Counted from the stretch's first letter, positions 7,073-16,194 are shown. The stretch is 64,000 nucleotides of DNA from Acidimicrobiia bacterium (GCA_016871175.1 VFZL01000005.1:116806-180805); one strand, 5' to 3'. A program made the numbers and translations. The notes: generated by a model not told the origin, from the sequence alone.

Positions 7073-8475
7073 CACCCGAGCAGTGGCGTCGTGCGCGGGA
7101 GCTGTTCGAGGCCGCCATCGATGATCCTCCGACTGATCTGCCGCGCTGTCTAGCCGATCGGTGCGACGACCACGTGGTGCGTCGCGAGGTCGCCTCCCTC
7201 ATGAGGAACCACGCCCGAGCGGGGGAGTTCCTCACGCATCCGGTTGGCGACTTGGCCGAGCTCTTGGAGGAAACGCCGCCATTCGCGCCTGGACAAACAG
7301 TCGGTCCTTATCGCATCGACGCCGAGGTTGGCCGTGGCGGCATGGGACGCGTGTATCGCGCCAAGGACACGCGCCTCAACCGGACGGTGGCGATCAAGGC
7401 GCTGCCCGCCGAGCTGGCACCCGATCCGTCGCAGCGTGAGCGTCTGCGCCGCGAGGCGCGGGCGGCCGCGGCGCTGTCCCATCCCGGGATTTGCACGGTC
7501 TACGCGCTTGACGAGGTCGACGGCGCGCTTTATATCGTCACTGGGTATATCGAGGGTCGGACGCTACACGACGAGATCGTGAACGGCGATCGTCCTAGCT
7601 ACGCGCGGCTCATCGATACGGCCCGTCAGCTCGCGTCCGCCCTCGCCAGCGCGCACGCCGCCGGCATCACGCATCGTGACTTGAAGCCAGAGAACGTCAT
7701 GCGGACAGTCGACGGGCGGATCAAGATCCTGGACTTCGGCCTGGCCCGACAGCCCCGGGCGGCGCTGGCGGCGGCTGGCGCCGCGTCGATAGTGACTCAC
7801 GCCGGTGCGGTCGTTGGGACGCCCGCCTATATGGCGCCGGAGCAACTGAACGGTCAGCCGGCAGACCTACGGACCGACGTGTTCGCGTTCGGTGTGCTCA
7901 TGTACGAGTACGCGACGGGGCGTCATCCCTTCGACGCCCCCACTGCGATCGCGCGAGCCGGCCGCGTCCTCACGGCGGAGCCCGAGCCGCTGGCGCGCTA
8001 TCGAGCCGATCTGTCAGCGGCACTCGTCTCGGTCATCGATCGTTGTCTCGCGAAGGCGCCAGATGAACGCTTCGCGTCGGCCATCGACTTGCTGGGCGCG
8101 CTGCCGGAGGCGGAGACCGTCGGCCGTCGCGCGGTGCCGCTCGTCGGTCCATCCGGCACCACAGCCATCGCCGACACGTCGTGGTGGCGCATGCACCAAA
8201 ATCGTGATCGGGCTCTACCCCCTGGCCGTCATCGTGGCCTGGTTCGTGAAGGAAGAGCTGCGAGGTCCAACGTCGGCCGTCTTCATTGCGTTGAGCGTGC
8301 TCGGCACGGTCTTGAGCATGCTCAGAGGACATCTGGTGTTCACCGCGGCGACGCACGCCGTCGGGCTGACGGCGCAGCGCCGCTGCGTGATGCCGATCAC
8401 CCTGGTCGGAGATCTGATCATGGCGGCGATGCTCGCAGGGGACGGCCTGGGTTGGATCATGGGTGCCTCACGTGA
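7069..8475 (+). CDS. PknB-like Ser/Thr protein kinase, membrane C-terminus lost by frameshift
   Basis: After a helical N-terminal segment (residues 1-75, TPEQWRRARELFEAA), the kinase domain spans about residues 85-350. It is complete: glycine loop EVGRGGMGRVY, VAIK, catalytic loop HRDLKPEN, DFG (ILDFGLA) and activation segment YMAPEQ. It probably phosphorylates the sigma factor encoded just upstream or a regulator of it. After WWRMH (about residue 375) the annotated frame turns into Arg/Gly-rich noise up to 8475. The expected membrane helices continue in another frame to 8572. The break sits in an AAAA run at 8198-8201. As written the kinase would be cytosolic with a nonsense tail. Confidence 0.85.
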   Translation: MTPEQWRRARELFEAAIDDPPTDLPRCLADRCDDHVVRREVASLMRNHARAGEFLTHPVGDLAELLEETPPFAPGQTVGPYRIDAEVGRGGMGRVYRAKDTRLNRTVAIKALPAELAPDPSQRERLRREARAAAALSHPGICTVYALDEVDGALYIVTGYIEGRTLHDEIVNGDRPSYARLIDTARQLASALASAHAAGITHRDLKPENVMRTVDGRIKILDFGLARQPRAALAAAGAASIVTHAGAVVGTPAYMAPEQLNGQPADLRTDVFAFGVLMYEYATGRHPFDAPTAIARAGRVLTAEPEPLARYRADLSAALVSVIDRCLAKAPDERFASAIDLLGALPEAETVGRRAVPLVGPSGTTAIADTSWWRMHQNRDRALPPGRHRGLVREGRAARSNVGRLHCVERARHGLEHAQRTSGVHRGDARRRADGAAPLRDADHPGRRSDHGGDARRGRPGLDHGCLT

Positions 8476-8572
8476 GGTCGCGGGCGTGTTGACGATTGCG
8501 CTCGCCGTGGGTCTCGTCGTCGCACGCCTCGTGCTGGAGCCGACGACCACCAAAGCGGCGTTCGGAGATTGA
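8200..8572 (+). pseudogene. Out-of-frame C-terminal membrane segment of the upstream kinase
   Basis: From about 8202 the second frame reads IVIGLYPLAVIVAWFVKEEL, then three more hydrophobic stretches (AVFIALSVLGTVLSM, TLVGDLIMAAMLAGDGLGWI, VLTIALAVGLVVARLVL), ending at TGA 8570. There is no start codon of its own. Dropping one A from the four-A run at 8198-8201 joins it in frame to the kinase, giving a protein of about 500 residues with four C-terminal helices. Homopolymer miscounting or a real slippage mutation could both explain the break. Confidence 0.7.
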
Positions 8573-8576
8573 TGCG

Positions 8577-9560
8577 ATGAAGGCGGTCGAGATTACGAAG
8601 CCGGGCGGGCCCGACGTCCTGAAGCTCACGGACCGACCGCTGCCGTCGTTGGCGTCGGCCGAGATCCTGATTAAGGTCGAGGCGGCGGGCGTGAACCGGC
8701 CCGATGTGATGCAGCGGATGGGCCACTATCCGCCGCCGCCGGGCGCGTCGGACATCCCGGGACTCGAGGTGGCGGGCACGGTCGAGCAGACCGCGCCCGA
8801 CGTCACGATGTGGCGCGTGGGCGATCGCGTGTGTGCGCTCGTGTCAGGCGGTGGCTACGCCGAATATTGCGCGGCGCCGGCTGGGCAGTGTCTCCCGATT
8901 CCGAACGGCCTCACCGCCGTCGAGGCGGCAGCGCTGCCCGAGACCGTCTTCACCGTGTGGACGAATGTCTTCGAACGGGGTCGCCTCGCTGCCGGCGAGT
9001 CATTGCTCGTCCACGGCGGCTCGAGCGGCATCGGGACGACGGCGATTCAGTTGGCGAGGGCTCGCGGCGCTCGCGTGTTCGCCACGGCGGGATCGGCAGA
9101 GAAGTGTGACGCTTGTGTCCGACTGGGGGCGCAGCGAGCCTTCAACTATCGTGACCAAGATTTCGTCGCGGGCGTCAAGGACGCCACTGGCGGTCGAGGC
9201 GTCGACGTCATTCTCGACATGGTGGGCGGTGACTACCTGCCACGCAATCTCGATGCACTCGCGCTGGAGGGCCGGCTCGTCCAGATCGCGTTGATGCGTG
9301 GCGGTACGGTCAGCTTCAACTTCTGGCCGGTGCTCTTGCGTCGCCTCACCCTCACCGGGTCGACGCTACGCGCCCGCTCGGTGGTTGAGAAGTCCGCCCT
9401 GGCCCATGCGGTCCACGAGCACGTCTGGCCGCTCATCGCCTCGCGCGCCGTTCGCGCGATCGTGCACGCCACGTATCCGTTGGCCGATGCCGCCGGGGCG
9501 CATCGCGTGATGGAGTCGAGCGAGCACATCGGCAAGCTCGTGCTTCTTGTACAATCCTAG
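8577..9560 (+). CDS. NAD(P)H-quinone oxidoreductase, PIG3/QOR-type MDR family
   Basis: The 327-residue medium-chain reductase has no zinc ligands. Its N-terminal GroES-like domain carries AGVNRPDVMQRMGHYPPPPG, a hallmark of the TIGR02824/PIG3 group. The Rossmann motif VHGGSSGIGTTAIQLARA is at about residues 142-159 and VDVILDMVGGDY at about 207-218. It reduces quinones or similar electrophiles with NADPH in the cytosol. ATG 8577 is four bases after the original kinase frame's stop, so it probably shares the sigma-kinase transcript. The N-terminus MKAVEITKPGGPDVLKL fits the family. Confidence 0.9.
   Translation: MKAVEITKPGGPDVLKLTDRPLPSLASAEILIKVEAAGVNRPDVMQRMGHYPPPPGASDIPGLEVAGTVEQTAPDVTMWRVGDRVCALVSGGGYAEYCAAPAGQCLPIPNGLTAVEAAALPETVFTVWTNVFERGRLAAGESLLVHGGSSGIGTTAIQLARARGARVFATAGSAEKCDACVRLGAQRAFNYRDQDFVAGVKDATGGRGVDVILDMVGGDYLPRNLDALALEGRLVQIALMRGGTVSFNFWPVLLRRLTLTGSTLRARSVVEKSALAHAVHEHVWPLIASRAVRAIVHATYPLADAAGAHRVMESSEHIGKLVLLVQS
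9550..9555 (+). promoter_or_regulatory. -10-like hexamer before the FKBP gene
   Basis: TACAAT lies within the last codons of the reductase gene, nine bases before ATG 9565. If used, it would give an mRNA leader of only about three bases. No Shine-Dalgarno sequence is seen. Confidence 0.4.
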
Positions 9561-9564
9561 ACCT

Positions 9565-10005
9565 ATGCGATTGACAGCTTTGTGTGTGGCGCTCGCGGCA
9601 GTGCTCACGGCGTCCGGCTGTCGGCGTGACACCTCTCCCAGCGGAACCAACGTCGAGGACATTTCCTCGCTCCGGACCATCGACGTGACCGTGGGATCCG
9701 GCGCTCAAGCGGCGCCTGGCCAGCGGATCAGTGTGCACTATACGCTCTATCTGTACAGCAGTACCGCCGCCGGCAATCGAGGCGCTCGGATGGAGAGCTC
9801 ACGAGACAGAGGCGCTCCTTTTTCGTTCGCGCTCGGGACCGGTGCCGTCATTCCGGGCTGGGATCAGGGGATTCCGGGTATGAGGGTCGGCGGTTCGCGT
9901 ACGCTCCTCATCCCCTCGATGCTCGCGTACGGGAGCCGTGGATCGGGGAGCGTTCCTCCGAACTCCGCGCTCGTGTTCGACGTGGACCTCATCTCGATCC
10001 CGTAG
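9565..10005 (+). CDS. FKBP-type peptidyl-prolyl cis-trans isomerase lipoprotein
   Basis: The protein is 146 residues from ATG 9565. It has a lipoprotein signal (MRLTALCVALAAVLTASGC) with Cys at residue 19 for lipidation. One FKBP domain follows at about residues 40-146: SVHYTLYLY, FALGTGAVIPGWDQGI, GSRTLLIPSMLAYGSRG and NSALVFDVDLISI, with the usual prolyl-binding Trp and Tyr positions. It should act on periplasmic proteins at the membrane surface. The upstream in-frame ATG at 9547 lies inside the preceding gene and would spoil the signal peptide, so the later ATG was chosen. Confidence 0.9.
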   Translation: MRLTALCVALAAVLTASGCRRDTSPSGTNVEDISSLRTIDVTVGSGAQAAPGQRISVHYTLYLYSSTAAGNRGARMESSRDRGAPFSFALGTGAVIPGWDQGIPGMRVGGSRTLLIPSMLAYGSRGSGSVPPNSALVFDVDLISIP

Positions 10006-10010
10006 CGGAT

Positions 10011-10038
10011 AGCTGACAGCTGAAAGCTGACAGCTGAC
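10011..10038. repeat. Four perfect 7-bp repeats (AGCTGAC/AGCTGAA)
   Basis: AGCTGAC, AGCTGAA, AGCTGAC, AGCTGAC follow each other without gaps, which is GACAGCT in rotated form. The array fills the space between the FKBP stop and the aldo/keto reductase start at 10042, where a ribosome site would be expected. Confidence 0.9.
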
Positions 10039-10041
10039 GCC

Positions 10042-11037
10042 ATGAAGTACACCCGCCTCGGACAGTCCGGTCTCACGGTCTCGCGCTTGTGCCTCGGCGC
10101 GATGACCTACGGGTCGTCCGCCTGGCGGCCGTGGGTGCTGAACGAAGCGGAGAGCCGGCCCTTCATCCTCCGCGCCGTGGAGCTCGGCGTCAACTTTTTC
10201 GACACCGCGGACATGTACTCGCGTGGTGCGAGCGAGGAAGTGCTTGGTCGCGCGCTGAAGGAGTTCGGCTCGCGCGAGCAGTTCGTGATCGCCACCAAGG
10301 CGTTCTACGCCCTCACGGAGGGTCCCAACACCGGAGGCCTGTCGCGAAAGCATCTGTTCGACGCGATCGATGCGTCGCTCAAGCGTCTCGGCACCGACTA
10401 CGTGGACCTCTACCAGATCCACCGCTTCGACCCTGACACCCCCATCACCGAGACCCTCGAAGCGCTCCACGACATTGTCAAGGCGGGGAAGGCGCGCTAC
10501 GTCGGTGCATCGAGCATGTCCTCGTGGCAGTTCGCAAAGATGCTCTACGTGGCGGACCGCCACGGCTGGACGCGCTTTGTCTCGATGCAGAACCACTACA
10601 ACCTCGTCTACCGCGAGGAAGAGCGCGAGATGATGCCGCTCTGCCGCGAAGAGGGGATCGGCGTGATCCCCTGGAGCCCTCTCGCCAGGGGCTTTCTCGC
10701 GGGAAACCGAAAGGGGCCCGACAAGGGCGAGACGGCGCGCGCCAAGACTGACGGGTTCGCGCACGAGCTGTACTACCGCGACGAGGACTTCACCATCGCA
10801 GAGCGCGTCGTCGAAGTCGCCGGACGCCTTGGCGTGAAGCCCACGCAAGTCGCACTGGCCTGGTTGCTGTCGCGGCCAGGCATGACCGCCCCGATCGTCG
10901 GCGCGTCGAAGCCCGGCCATCTGGACGATGCAGTGGGTGCGCTGAGCGTCCAGCTGTCGTCCGAAGACGAAACATACCTCGAGGCACCGTACCGCCCGCA
11001 CCCCGTGCTCGGCTTCGGCCCAAGCCCCTCGCGATGA
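10042..11037 (+). CDS. Aldo/keto reductase
   Basis: The 331-residue (alpha/beta)8 NADPH reductase starts MKYTRLGQSGLTVSRLCLGAM. The catalytic tetrad is visible as Asp and Tyr in FFDTADMYSRGASEE (residues about 53-67), Lys in FVIATKAF and His in YQIHRFDP. The cofactor-binding end (GVIPWSPLARGFLAG, then APIVGASKPGHLDDAV) is intact. It is closest in layout to YajO/YghZ-type and potassium-channel-beta-like enzymes; the substrate is unknown. The start codon comes four bases after a heptamer repeat and has no clear Shine-Dalgarno. The 3' end overlaps the exporter gene by four bases (ATGA). Confidence 0.93.
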   Translation: MKYTRLGQSGLTVSRLCLGAMTYGSSAWRPWVLNEAESRPFILRAVELGVNFFDTADMYSRGASEEVLGRALKEFGSREQFVIATKAFYALTEGPNTGGLSRKHLFDAIDASLKRLGTDYVDLYQIHRFDPDTPITETLEALHDIVKAGKARYVGASSMSSWQFAKMLYVADRHGWTRFVSMQNHYNLVYREEEREMMPLCREEGIGVIPWSPLARGFLAGNRKGPDKGETARAKTDGFAHELYYRDEDFTIAERVVEVAGRLGVKPTQVALAWLLSRPGMTAPIVGASKPGHLDDAVGALSVQLSSEDETYLEAPYRPHPVLGFGPSPSR

Positions 11038-12305
11038 GCCGATCGCTCGTCGCGCTGACACATCGCAACTTCCGCCTGATCTGGGTCGGCCTCTTCGCGT
11101 CGTTCACGGGATCGTTTATCCAGAACGCGGCGCTTCTGTGGCACGTGTCACTGCTCGTGCCGCCCGAGCGGCGGGGCCTGGCGCTGGGACTTGTCGGCCT
11201 TGCCAAGATTGCGCCTGTGATTGTGTTCTCGATGATCGCCGGGACCCTCGCCGACGCCTGGGATCGCAAGAAGCTCATGGTGGCGACGCAGGCCCTGTCC
11301 ACGCTGGTCGCCGCCATGCTCGCGGCATTGACCTTTGCGGGACTGTCCGTGGTGTGGCCCATCTACGTCCTCGCCGCACTCGGTGCAGCCGTCGGCGCTT
11401 TCGATCTGCCCGCGCGTCAAGCCCTGATGCCGACGCTCGTGCCGCGTGAGCATCTGCCGAACGCGATCAGTCTGAACTCGATCATGTTGCAGACGGCCTC
11501 AATCGCGGGGCCCGCGCTCGGCGGATTCGTCATCGCCGCCGCCGGCGTCGGTTGGGCGTATGTCGCCAACGCCGTCTCGTTCGGCGCCGTGATTGTGGCG
11601 GTCTACATGATGCGCGGCGTGCCCGGGTTGAGCGCGGATCAGCAGGTGACTCGTGATGGCGTGACCTGGCAGGCGGCGCTCGAGGGACTGCGCTTCGTCT
11701 TTCGGCAGCCACTCATGCGATCGACGATGCTGCTGGACTTCTTCGCGACGTTCTTCGCGTCGGCAACGGCGCTCTTGCCGATCTTCGCCCAGGACATCCT
11801 GCACGTCGGCGCGCGGGGGTACGGGTGGCTCTTCGCGGCGCCGGCTATCGGATCCTTTGTCACCAGTGCCGCGATGGTGCCGCTCATCGAGTCGATCGAA
11901 CGCCGGGGTGCCACGCTCCTGTGGGCCGTGGTCGGCCACGGGGTGTTCACCGTGGTCTTCGGCGTGTCGCGGTCCTTCTGGCTCACGTTCCTCTGCCTGG
12001 CACTGATTGGGGCCACCGACACCGTGAGCACGATCATCCGCAACATCGTCCGGCAGCTCGAGACGCCGGACCGGCTTCGGGGCCGGATGACGGGCATCAA
12101 CATGGTGTTCTTTCAAGGGGGGCCCCAGCTCGGGGAGCTCGAGGCGGGTCTGGTCGCGAATTGGTGGGGGGCGCCGCTCGCGGTGGTGAGCGGGGGAATC
12201 GGATGCCTCGCAGCCACCGCATGGATTGCGTGGTCGACGCCCCTCATCCGGCGTTATCGTCGCAGTGCGGCCGACGCGTGCGGCGATCAAGCGGTGTCCG
12301 CTTGA
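11034..12305 (+). CDS. MFS transporter (MFS_3, enterobactin-exporter-like)
   Basis: The 423-residue inner-membrane protein has about twelve predicted helices and the MFS_3/EntS layout. It opens with LTHRNFRLIWVGLFASFTG, has the cytoplasmic loop motif DAWDRKKLMVATQ at about residue 75, and carries the family signature FDLPARQALMPTLVP at about 122-136. The second half has DRLRGRMTGINMVFFQGGPQLGE. Such proteins export siderophores, drugs or other small molecules by proton antiport. The start overlaps the aldo/keto reductase stop, and its own stop overlaps the TTG start of the next gene, so the three are coupled. Confidence 0.9.
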   Translation: MSRSLVALTHRNFRLIWVGLFASFTGSFIQNAALLWHVSLLVPPERRGLALGLVGLAKIAPVIVFSMIAGTLADAWDRKKLMVATQALSTLVAAMLAALTFAGLSVVWPIYVLAALGAAVGAFDLPARQALMPTLVPREHLPNAISLNSIMLQTASIAGPALGGFVIAAAGVGWAYVANAVSFGAVIVAVYMMRGVPGLSADQQVTRDGVTWQAALEGLRFVFRQPLMRSTMLLDFFATFFASATALLPIFAQDILHVGARGYGWLFAAPAIGSFVTSAAMVPLIESIERRGATLLWAVVGHGVFTVVFGVSRSFWLTFLCLALIGATDTVSTIIRNIVRQLETPDRLRGRMTGINMVFFQGGPQLGELEAGLVANWWGAPLAVVSGGIGCLAATAWIAWSTPLIRRYRRSAADACGDQAVSA

Positions 12306-12841
12306 GCGTCAGGCCCGCCCACGTTGGGCTCATCTCCGACACGCACGGGCTCCTTCGCCCTGCGGTCGCGGGCCTATTCGCGGGCGTCGAGCTGATCGTC
12401 CAGGCCGGGGACGTGGGTGACATGGCGGTGCTCGATCGACTCGAGGCGATCGCCCCGGTTGTCGCCGTGTTCGGCAACGTCGACGATCGTGCTAATCCCC
12501 GGCTCAGGCCCACGCGTCACGTTCCGGTCGGTCACTTGAACCTGCGTGTGAGCCACGGACACGAACTGGGCAGTCCGACGCCAGCGAGGCTGCTGGACGC
12601 CTATGCCGACGGCACCATCGACATCATCGTGTTCGGACATACCCACAAGTCAGTCGTGGCTCGCGAGCGACGCGGCGATCACGAGATCCTTCTGGTCAAT
12701 CCTGGAGCGGCCGGTCCGCGTCGATTCCACTTGCCGGCGACCGTGGCGCTCCTGACGGTCACCGGTCGGACGGCGGATGTTCGAATCGTGAGGATCGACG
12801 AGGTCGGTGCCCCTTCCGTTCTGGCCGAACACCTGAAGTAG
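12302..12841 (+). CDS. YfcE-like metallophosphoesterase
   Basis: The protein is 179 residues from TTG 12302, which overlaps the exporter stop (TTGA). All metal-binding blocks of the MJ0936/YfcE family are present: GLISDTHG, VQAGDVGD, VFGNVDDR, VSHGHELGSP, VFGHTHKS and NPGAAGPRR. It should be a cytosolic two-metal phosphodiesterase acting on small phosphodiesters. The much longer in-frame extension back to 11825 lies inside the exporter gene and lacks protein character, so the coupled TTG is taken as the start. Confidence 0.9.
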   Translation: MSVRPAHVGLISDTHGLLRPAVAGLFAGVELIVQAGDVGDMAVLDRLEAIAPVVAVFGNVDDRANPRLRPTRHVPVGHLNLRVSHGHELGSPTPARLLDAYADGTIDIIVFGHTHKSVVARERRGDHEILLVNPGAAGPRRFHLPATVALLTVTGRTADVRIVRIDEVGAPSVLAEHLK

Positions 12842-12891
12842 AGCACGGAAGAGTCGTCGACGTCGGAGTGGTGGAGCCCCTGAACCCTTCG

Positions 12892-14061
12892 TTAGCGGAG
12901 TATCTGCTTGGCGATCGTCTGCAGTTGGAGGTTTGACGTGCCCTCGTAAATCTGGCCGATCTTCGCGTCGCGATAGAGCTTCTCGACCGGATAGTCCTTC
13001 ACGAAGCCGTACCCGCCGAAGAGGTTCACGGCGAGCGACGTGGTCCGCTCGGCGACCTCCGAGGAGAAGATCTTGCACATCGCCGCCTCGGTCAGGAACG
13101 GGCGGCCGAGATCACGCAGGCGCGCTGCCTCGTACACCATCAGGCGCGCGGCGTAGACCTCGGTGGCGGCGCGGGCGAGCTGATGCTGCACGGCCTGGAA
13201 CTCGGCGATCGTCTTGCCGAACTGCTTGCGCTCCTTCGTGTACTTGGTGGCATGCTCGAGCGCGCCTTGCGCGAGCCCGACCATCTGCGCGCCGATCCCG
13301 ATGCGTCCCTCGTTCAGCGTTTCGATCGCCGTCTTGTAGCCTTTGCCGATCTCGCCGACAACGTGGTCACCCGGCACGCGGCAGTCCTCGAACAGCAGCT
13401 CGCATGTGCTGCTGGCGCGGATCCCCAGCTTGTCCTCTTTCTTGGCGACCGTGAAGCCCGGAAAGCCACGCTCGATCAGGAAGGCCGTGATGCCCTTGTA
13501 ACCGGCCTCCGGATTCACGGTGGCGAAGACGATGAAGATCTCGGCCTCGGCGCCGTTGGTGATCCAGAGCTTGCGCCCATTCAGCACCCACTGCCCGTCG
13601 CGAGGCGTCGCACGCGTCGTCAGCGCGAACGCATCACTCCCAGACCCGGCTTCGGACAGCGCGTACGCGCCAACGGCGTTGGCCGCGAGGCGAGGCAGGC
13701 AACGCCGCTTCAGGTCGGCGCTCGCCCAGCGCATCAGGGCGTTGATGACGAGCGTGTTCTGCACGTCCACGAGCACAGCGACCGACGGATCCACGCGCGA
13801 CAACGCCTCGACGGCGAGGACGCTGTGGAAAAACGACGCCCCGGCGCCGCCGAACGTCTCGGGGATCTCGATGCCCATCACCCCCAAGTCGAACAGCTTG
13901 GGCAACAGGCCCTCCGCCAGATGGGCCTGCTCATCCATCTGCCTGACCAGGGGCCGGACTTCGCGGTCCGCGAACTCGAAGACGGAGTGGTAGAACAGCC
14001 GCTCGTCCTCGCCCAGCACGGTCAGCGGGGCGGGTCTGATGTCGGATGACAAGGAGTCCAC
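12892..14061 (-). CDS. Acyl-CoA dehydrogenase (short/branched-chain type)
   Basis: The 389-residue flavoenzyme oxidises acyl-CoA to enoyl-CoA and passes electrons to ETF. The signature YALSEAGSGSDAFAL (FAD and substrate contact) is near residue 135. WITNGAEAEIF follows, then the C-terminal helical domain with RKQFGKTIAEFQAVQ. The catalytic base is the Glu of QIYEGTSNLQL near residue 372, the position used by short-chain and glutaryl-type enzymes. GTG 14061 is taken as start because TAACAT lies exactly six bases upstream. With the mutase genes at 20-22 kb it fits branched-chain amino acid or fatty acid catabolism. Confidence 0.92.
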   Translation of the reverse strand: MDSLSSDIRPAPLTVLGEDERLFYHSVFEFADREVRPLVRQMDEQAHLAEGLLPKLFDLGVMGIEIPETFGGAGASFFHSVLAVEALSRVDPSVAVLVDVQNTLVINALMRWASADLKRRCLPRLAANAVGAYALSEAGSGSDAFALTTRATPRDGQWVLNGRKLWITNGAEAEIFIVFATVNPEAGYKGITAFLIERGFPGFTVAKKEDKLGIRASSTCELLFEDCRVPGDHVVGEIGKGYKTAIETLNEGRIGIGAQMVGLAQGALEHATKYTKERKQFGKTIAEFQAVQHQLARAATEVYAARLMVYEAARLRDLGRPFLTEAAMCKIFSSEVAERTTSLAVNLFGGYGFVKDYPVEKLYRDAKIGQIYEGTSNLQLQTIAKQILR

Positions 14062-14067
14062 GGCGGC

Positions 14068-14086
14068 ATGTTACACCCGTTAAGAT
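14068..14086. promoter_or_regulatory. Back-to-back leaderless -10 elements between acyl-CoA dehydrogenase and VWFA gene
   Basis: On the minus strand TAACAT (14073-14068) is six bases from GTG 14061. On the plus strand TAAGAT (14081-14086) is six bases from ATG 14093. The two start codons are only 31 bases apart and neither gene has a Shine-Dalgarno sequence. No convincing -35 hexamer is visible for either. Confidence 0.5.
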
Positions 14087-14092
14087 AGGGGC

Positions 14093-16189
14093 ATGGCACG
14101 CGTGCTCCGCTCCATCGCTCTCGGCGCGCTCTTCGCCGTCCTGACCACGTTTGGCAGCAGCGCTCAGCAGTCCAAGCCCGCGCAGCCGACACCAGGCGGG
14201 CAGGGCCAGGCTGGCCAACCGGGGACGCAGCAGCCCTCGGGCGGCACACCCGTCTTCCGCGGCGGCATCGACATCGTGCGCGTCGACGTCATCGTCACCG
14301 ACAAGGCCGGCAACGCCGTCACCGATCTCAAGCAGAGCGATTTCGAGATCGTCGAGGACGGCCAGATGCAGACGATCGACAGCTTCAGGCTCATCGAGTT
14401 GAACGGCGGACTCATGCCAGGTCCGGACGGACCGCCGCGGCCCATTCGCAGCGACCTGGACGAAGAAACGGAGGCCGCGCGAGACGACGTCCGGTTGTTC
14501 GGCATCTTTCTCGACGACTATCACGTTCGCCAGGGCACGAGCATGTCGGCGCGGCAGCAGATCTCGCGGTTCATCGAGACGCAGCTCGGCCCATCGGACA
14601 TGGTCGGCCTCATGTACCCGCTTCAGCCCGTGTCGACCATCCGGTTCAGCCGCAATCACGAAGTCACCAGCAAGGCGGTCCAGCAGTTCCTGGGTCGGAA
14701 GTACGACTACACACCCCGCAACACGATCGAAGAGCAGTACGCCTACTATCCGACCGAGGTCGTCGAGCGCATACGCAATCAGGTGTCGCTCAGCGCCATC
14801 GAGGGAATGATCGTTCACATGGGCACCTTGAAGGAGGGCCGAAAGGCGCTCCTGCTCGTGAGCGAGGGCTATTCGAACATGGTGCCTCCGCAGATGCGCG
14901 ATCAGATGGCCGCGATACGCGGCAGCGGGAACACGGCGGTCAACGATCCGTTTGCCGGCCAAAATGATCCAAACGAGTCGCGCGCGTCGTTCATGGCGAG
15001 CACCGACTTGCAGAACGACCTGCGCCAGGTGTTCGCGGCAGCGAATCGCCACAACGTCGCCATCTACGCCATCGACCCTCGCGGGCTTGCCACCAACGAG
15101 TTCGACATCAACGAGAACATCGGGGGCGCGCTGGATCGTGAGTACCTCAGCTCGACGATGAACACACTGAGGCAGCTCGCCGAGGAGAGCGACGGGCGCG
15201 CGATCGTGAACCGGAACGATCTCGTGCTTGGCATGCGCCAAATCATGAAGGACTCCAGCGCCTACTACCTCCTCGGGTACACGTCGACGATTCGCGCGAC
15301 GGACGGCAAGTTTCACGAGATCAAGGTGCGCGTGAAGCGGCCGGGGGTGCAGGTGCGCGCGCGCAAGGGGTACTGGGCGCTCACGAGCGCGGATGTCAAG
15401 ATCGCCACCGCGCCGCCGAAGCCCGAGCTGCCAAAGGCCGTCGAATCCGCCTTGTCGTCGATCACGGCCGGGCCCAAGAGCTCCCGCGTCGTCCGCACGT
15501 GGATTGGGACCGAGCGCGGCGAGAACGGCAAGACGCGCGTGACCTTCGTCTGGGAGCCGATGCCGAAGACGCCAGGTGAGCGGGCCCGACCGGGCGATTC
15601 GCCGGCGCGCGTGGCGCTGACGGCCCTCGGTGAGAACGGTGGTCCGGTGTATCGCGGTCGCGTGCCGGAGGGCTCGCCCGCGAGTGGCGCGGCGGCGCCG
15701 GCCGGATCACGCGTCTCGTTCGAAGTGCCGCCTGGGAAGATTCAATTGCGGATCGCCGTCGAAGGGACCGAGGCGGACACGCTCGACTCCGAGATTCGCG
15801 AGCTGAGCATTCCCGATCTAACGACCCCCGAGACGAAGTTCGGCACACCGCAGGTGTTTCGTGCCCGCAACGTGCGCGAAGCGCAGCAAGCAAGGAACGA
15901 CCCGAACGCCGTGCCGACCGGGCTTCGGGAGTTCAGCCGGACCGACCGTGTCCTCGTAAAGGTCGCCGCATATGGGCCTGGCACTGTGCCGCCGACGATG
16001 ACGGCTCGCGTCTTGAACCGCACCGGCGCGCCGATGAATGACCTCGCCGTCACGCCAGCCGCTCCGTCCGTCGGCGTCATCGACATGCCGCTGGCCGGGT
16101 TCGCGGTCGGCGAGTACGTGATCGAAATCACGGCCTCAGGTCCGGGCGGCGACGCGAAAGAGCTCATCGGCTTCCGCGTCACCGGGTAG
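14093..16189 (+). CDS. Secreted VWFA-related protein (acidobacterial TIGR03436-like)
   Basis: The 698-residue protein has a signal peptide (residues 1-25, ending FGSSAQQ) and then a Gln/Pro/Gly-rich linker. A Calx-beta-like strand segment VRVDVIVTDKAGNAVTDLKQ and SDFEIVEDG introduce the domain. The VWFA-related domain runs from about 130 to 430 (LFGIFLDDYHV, KEGRKALLLVSEGYS, IYAIDPRGL, YYLLGYTS). The rest is beta-rich. The metal-ion-dependent adhesion motif is not canonical, as is usual in this family. It probably acts in the periplasm or on the surface in adhesion or assembly, but no function is proven. A paralogue follows after five bases. Confidence 0.85.
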   Translation: MARVLRSIALGALFAVLTTFGSSAQQSKPAQPTPGGQGQAGQPGTQQPSGGTPVFRGGIDIVRVDVIVTDKAGNAVTDLKQSDFEIVEDGQMQTIDSFRLIELNGGLMPGPDGPPRPIRSDLDEETEAARDDVRLFGIFLDDYHVRQGTSMSARQQISRFIETQLGPSDMVGLMYPLQPVSTIRFSRNHEVTSKAVQQFLGRKYDYTPRNTIEEQYAYYPTEVVERIRNQVSLSAIEGMIVHMGTLKEGRKALLLVSEGYSNMVPPQMRDQMAAIRGSGNTAVNDPFAGQNDPNESRASFMASTDLQNDLRQVFAAANRHNVAIYAIDPRGLATNEFDINENIGGALDREYLSSTMNTLRQLAEESDGRAIVNRNDLVLGMRQIMKDSSAYYLLGYTSTIRATDGKFHEIKVRVKRPGVQVRARKGYWALTSADVKIATAPPKPELPKAVESALSSITAGPKSSRVVRTWIGTERGENGKTRVTFVWEPMPKTPGERARPGDSPARVALTALGENGGPVYRGRVPEGSPASGAAAPAGSRVSFEVPPGKIQLRIAVEGTEADTLDSEIRELSIPDLTTPETKFGTPQVFRARNVREAQQARNDPNAVPTGLREFSRTDRVLVKVAAYGPGTVPPTMTARVLNRTGAPMNDLAVTPAAPSVGVIDMPLAGFAVGEYVIEITASGPGGDAKELIGFRVTG

Positions 16190-16194
16190 GGAGT

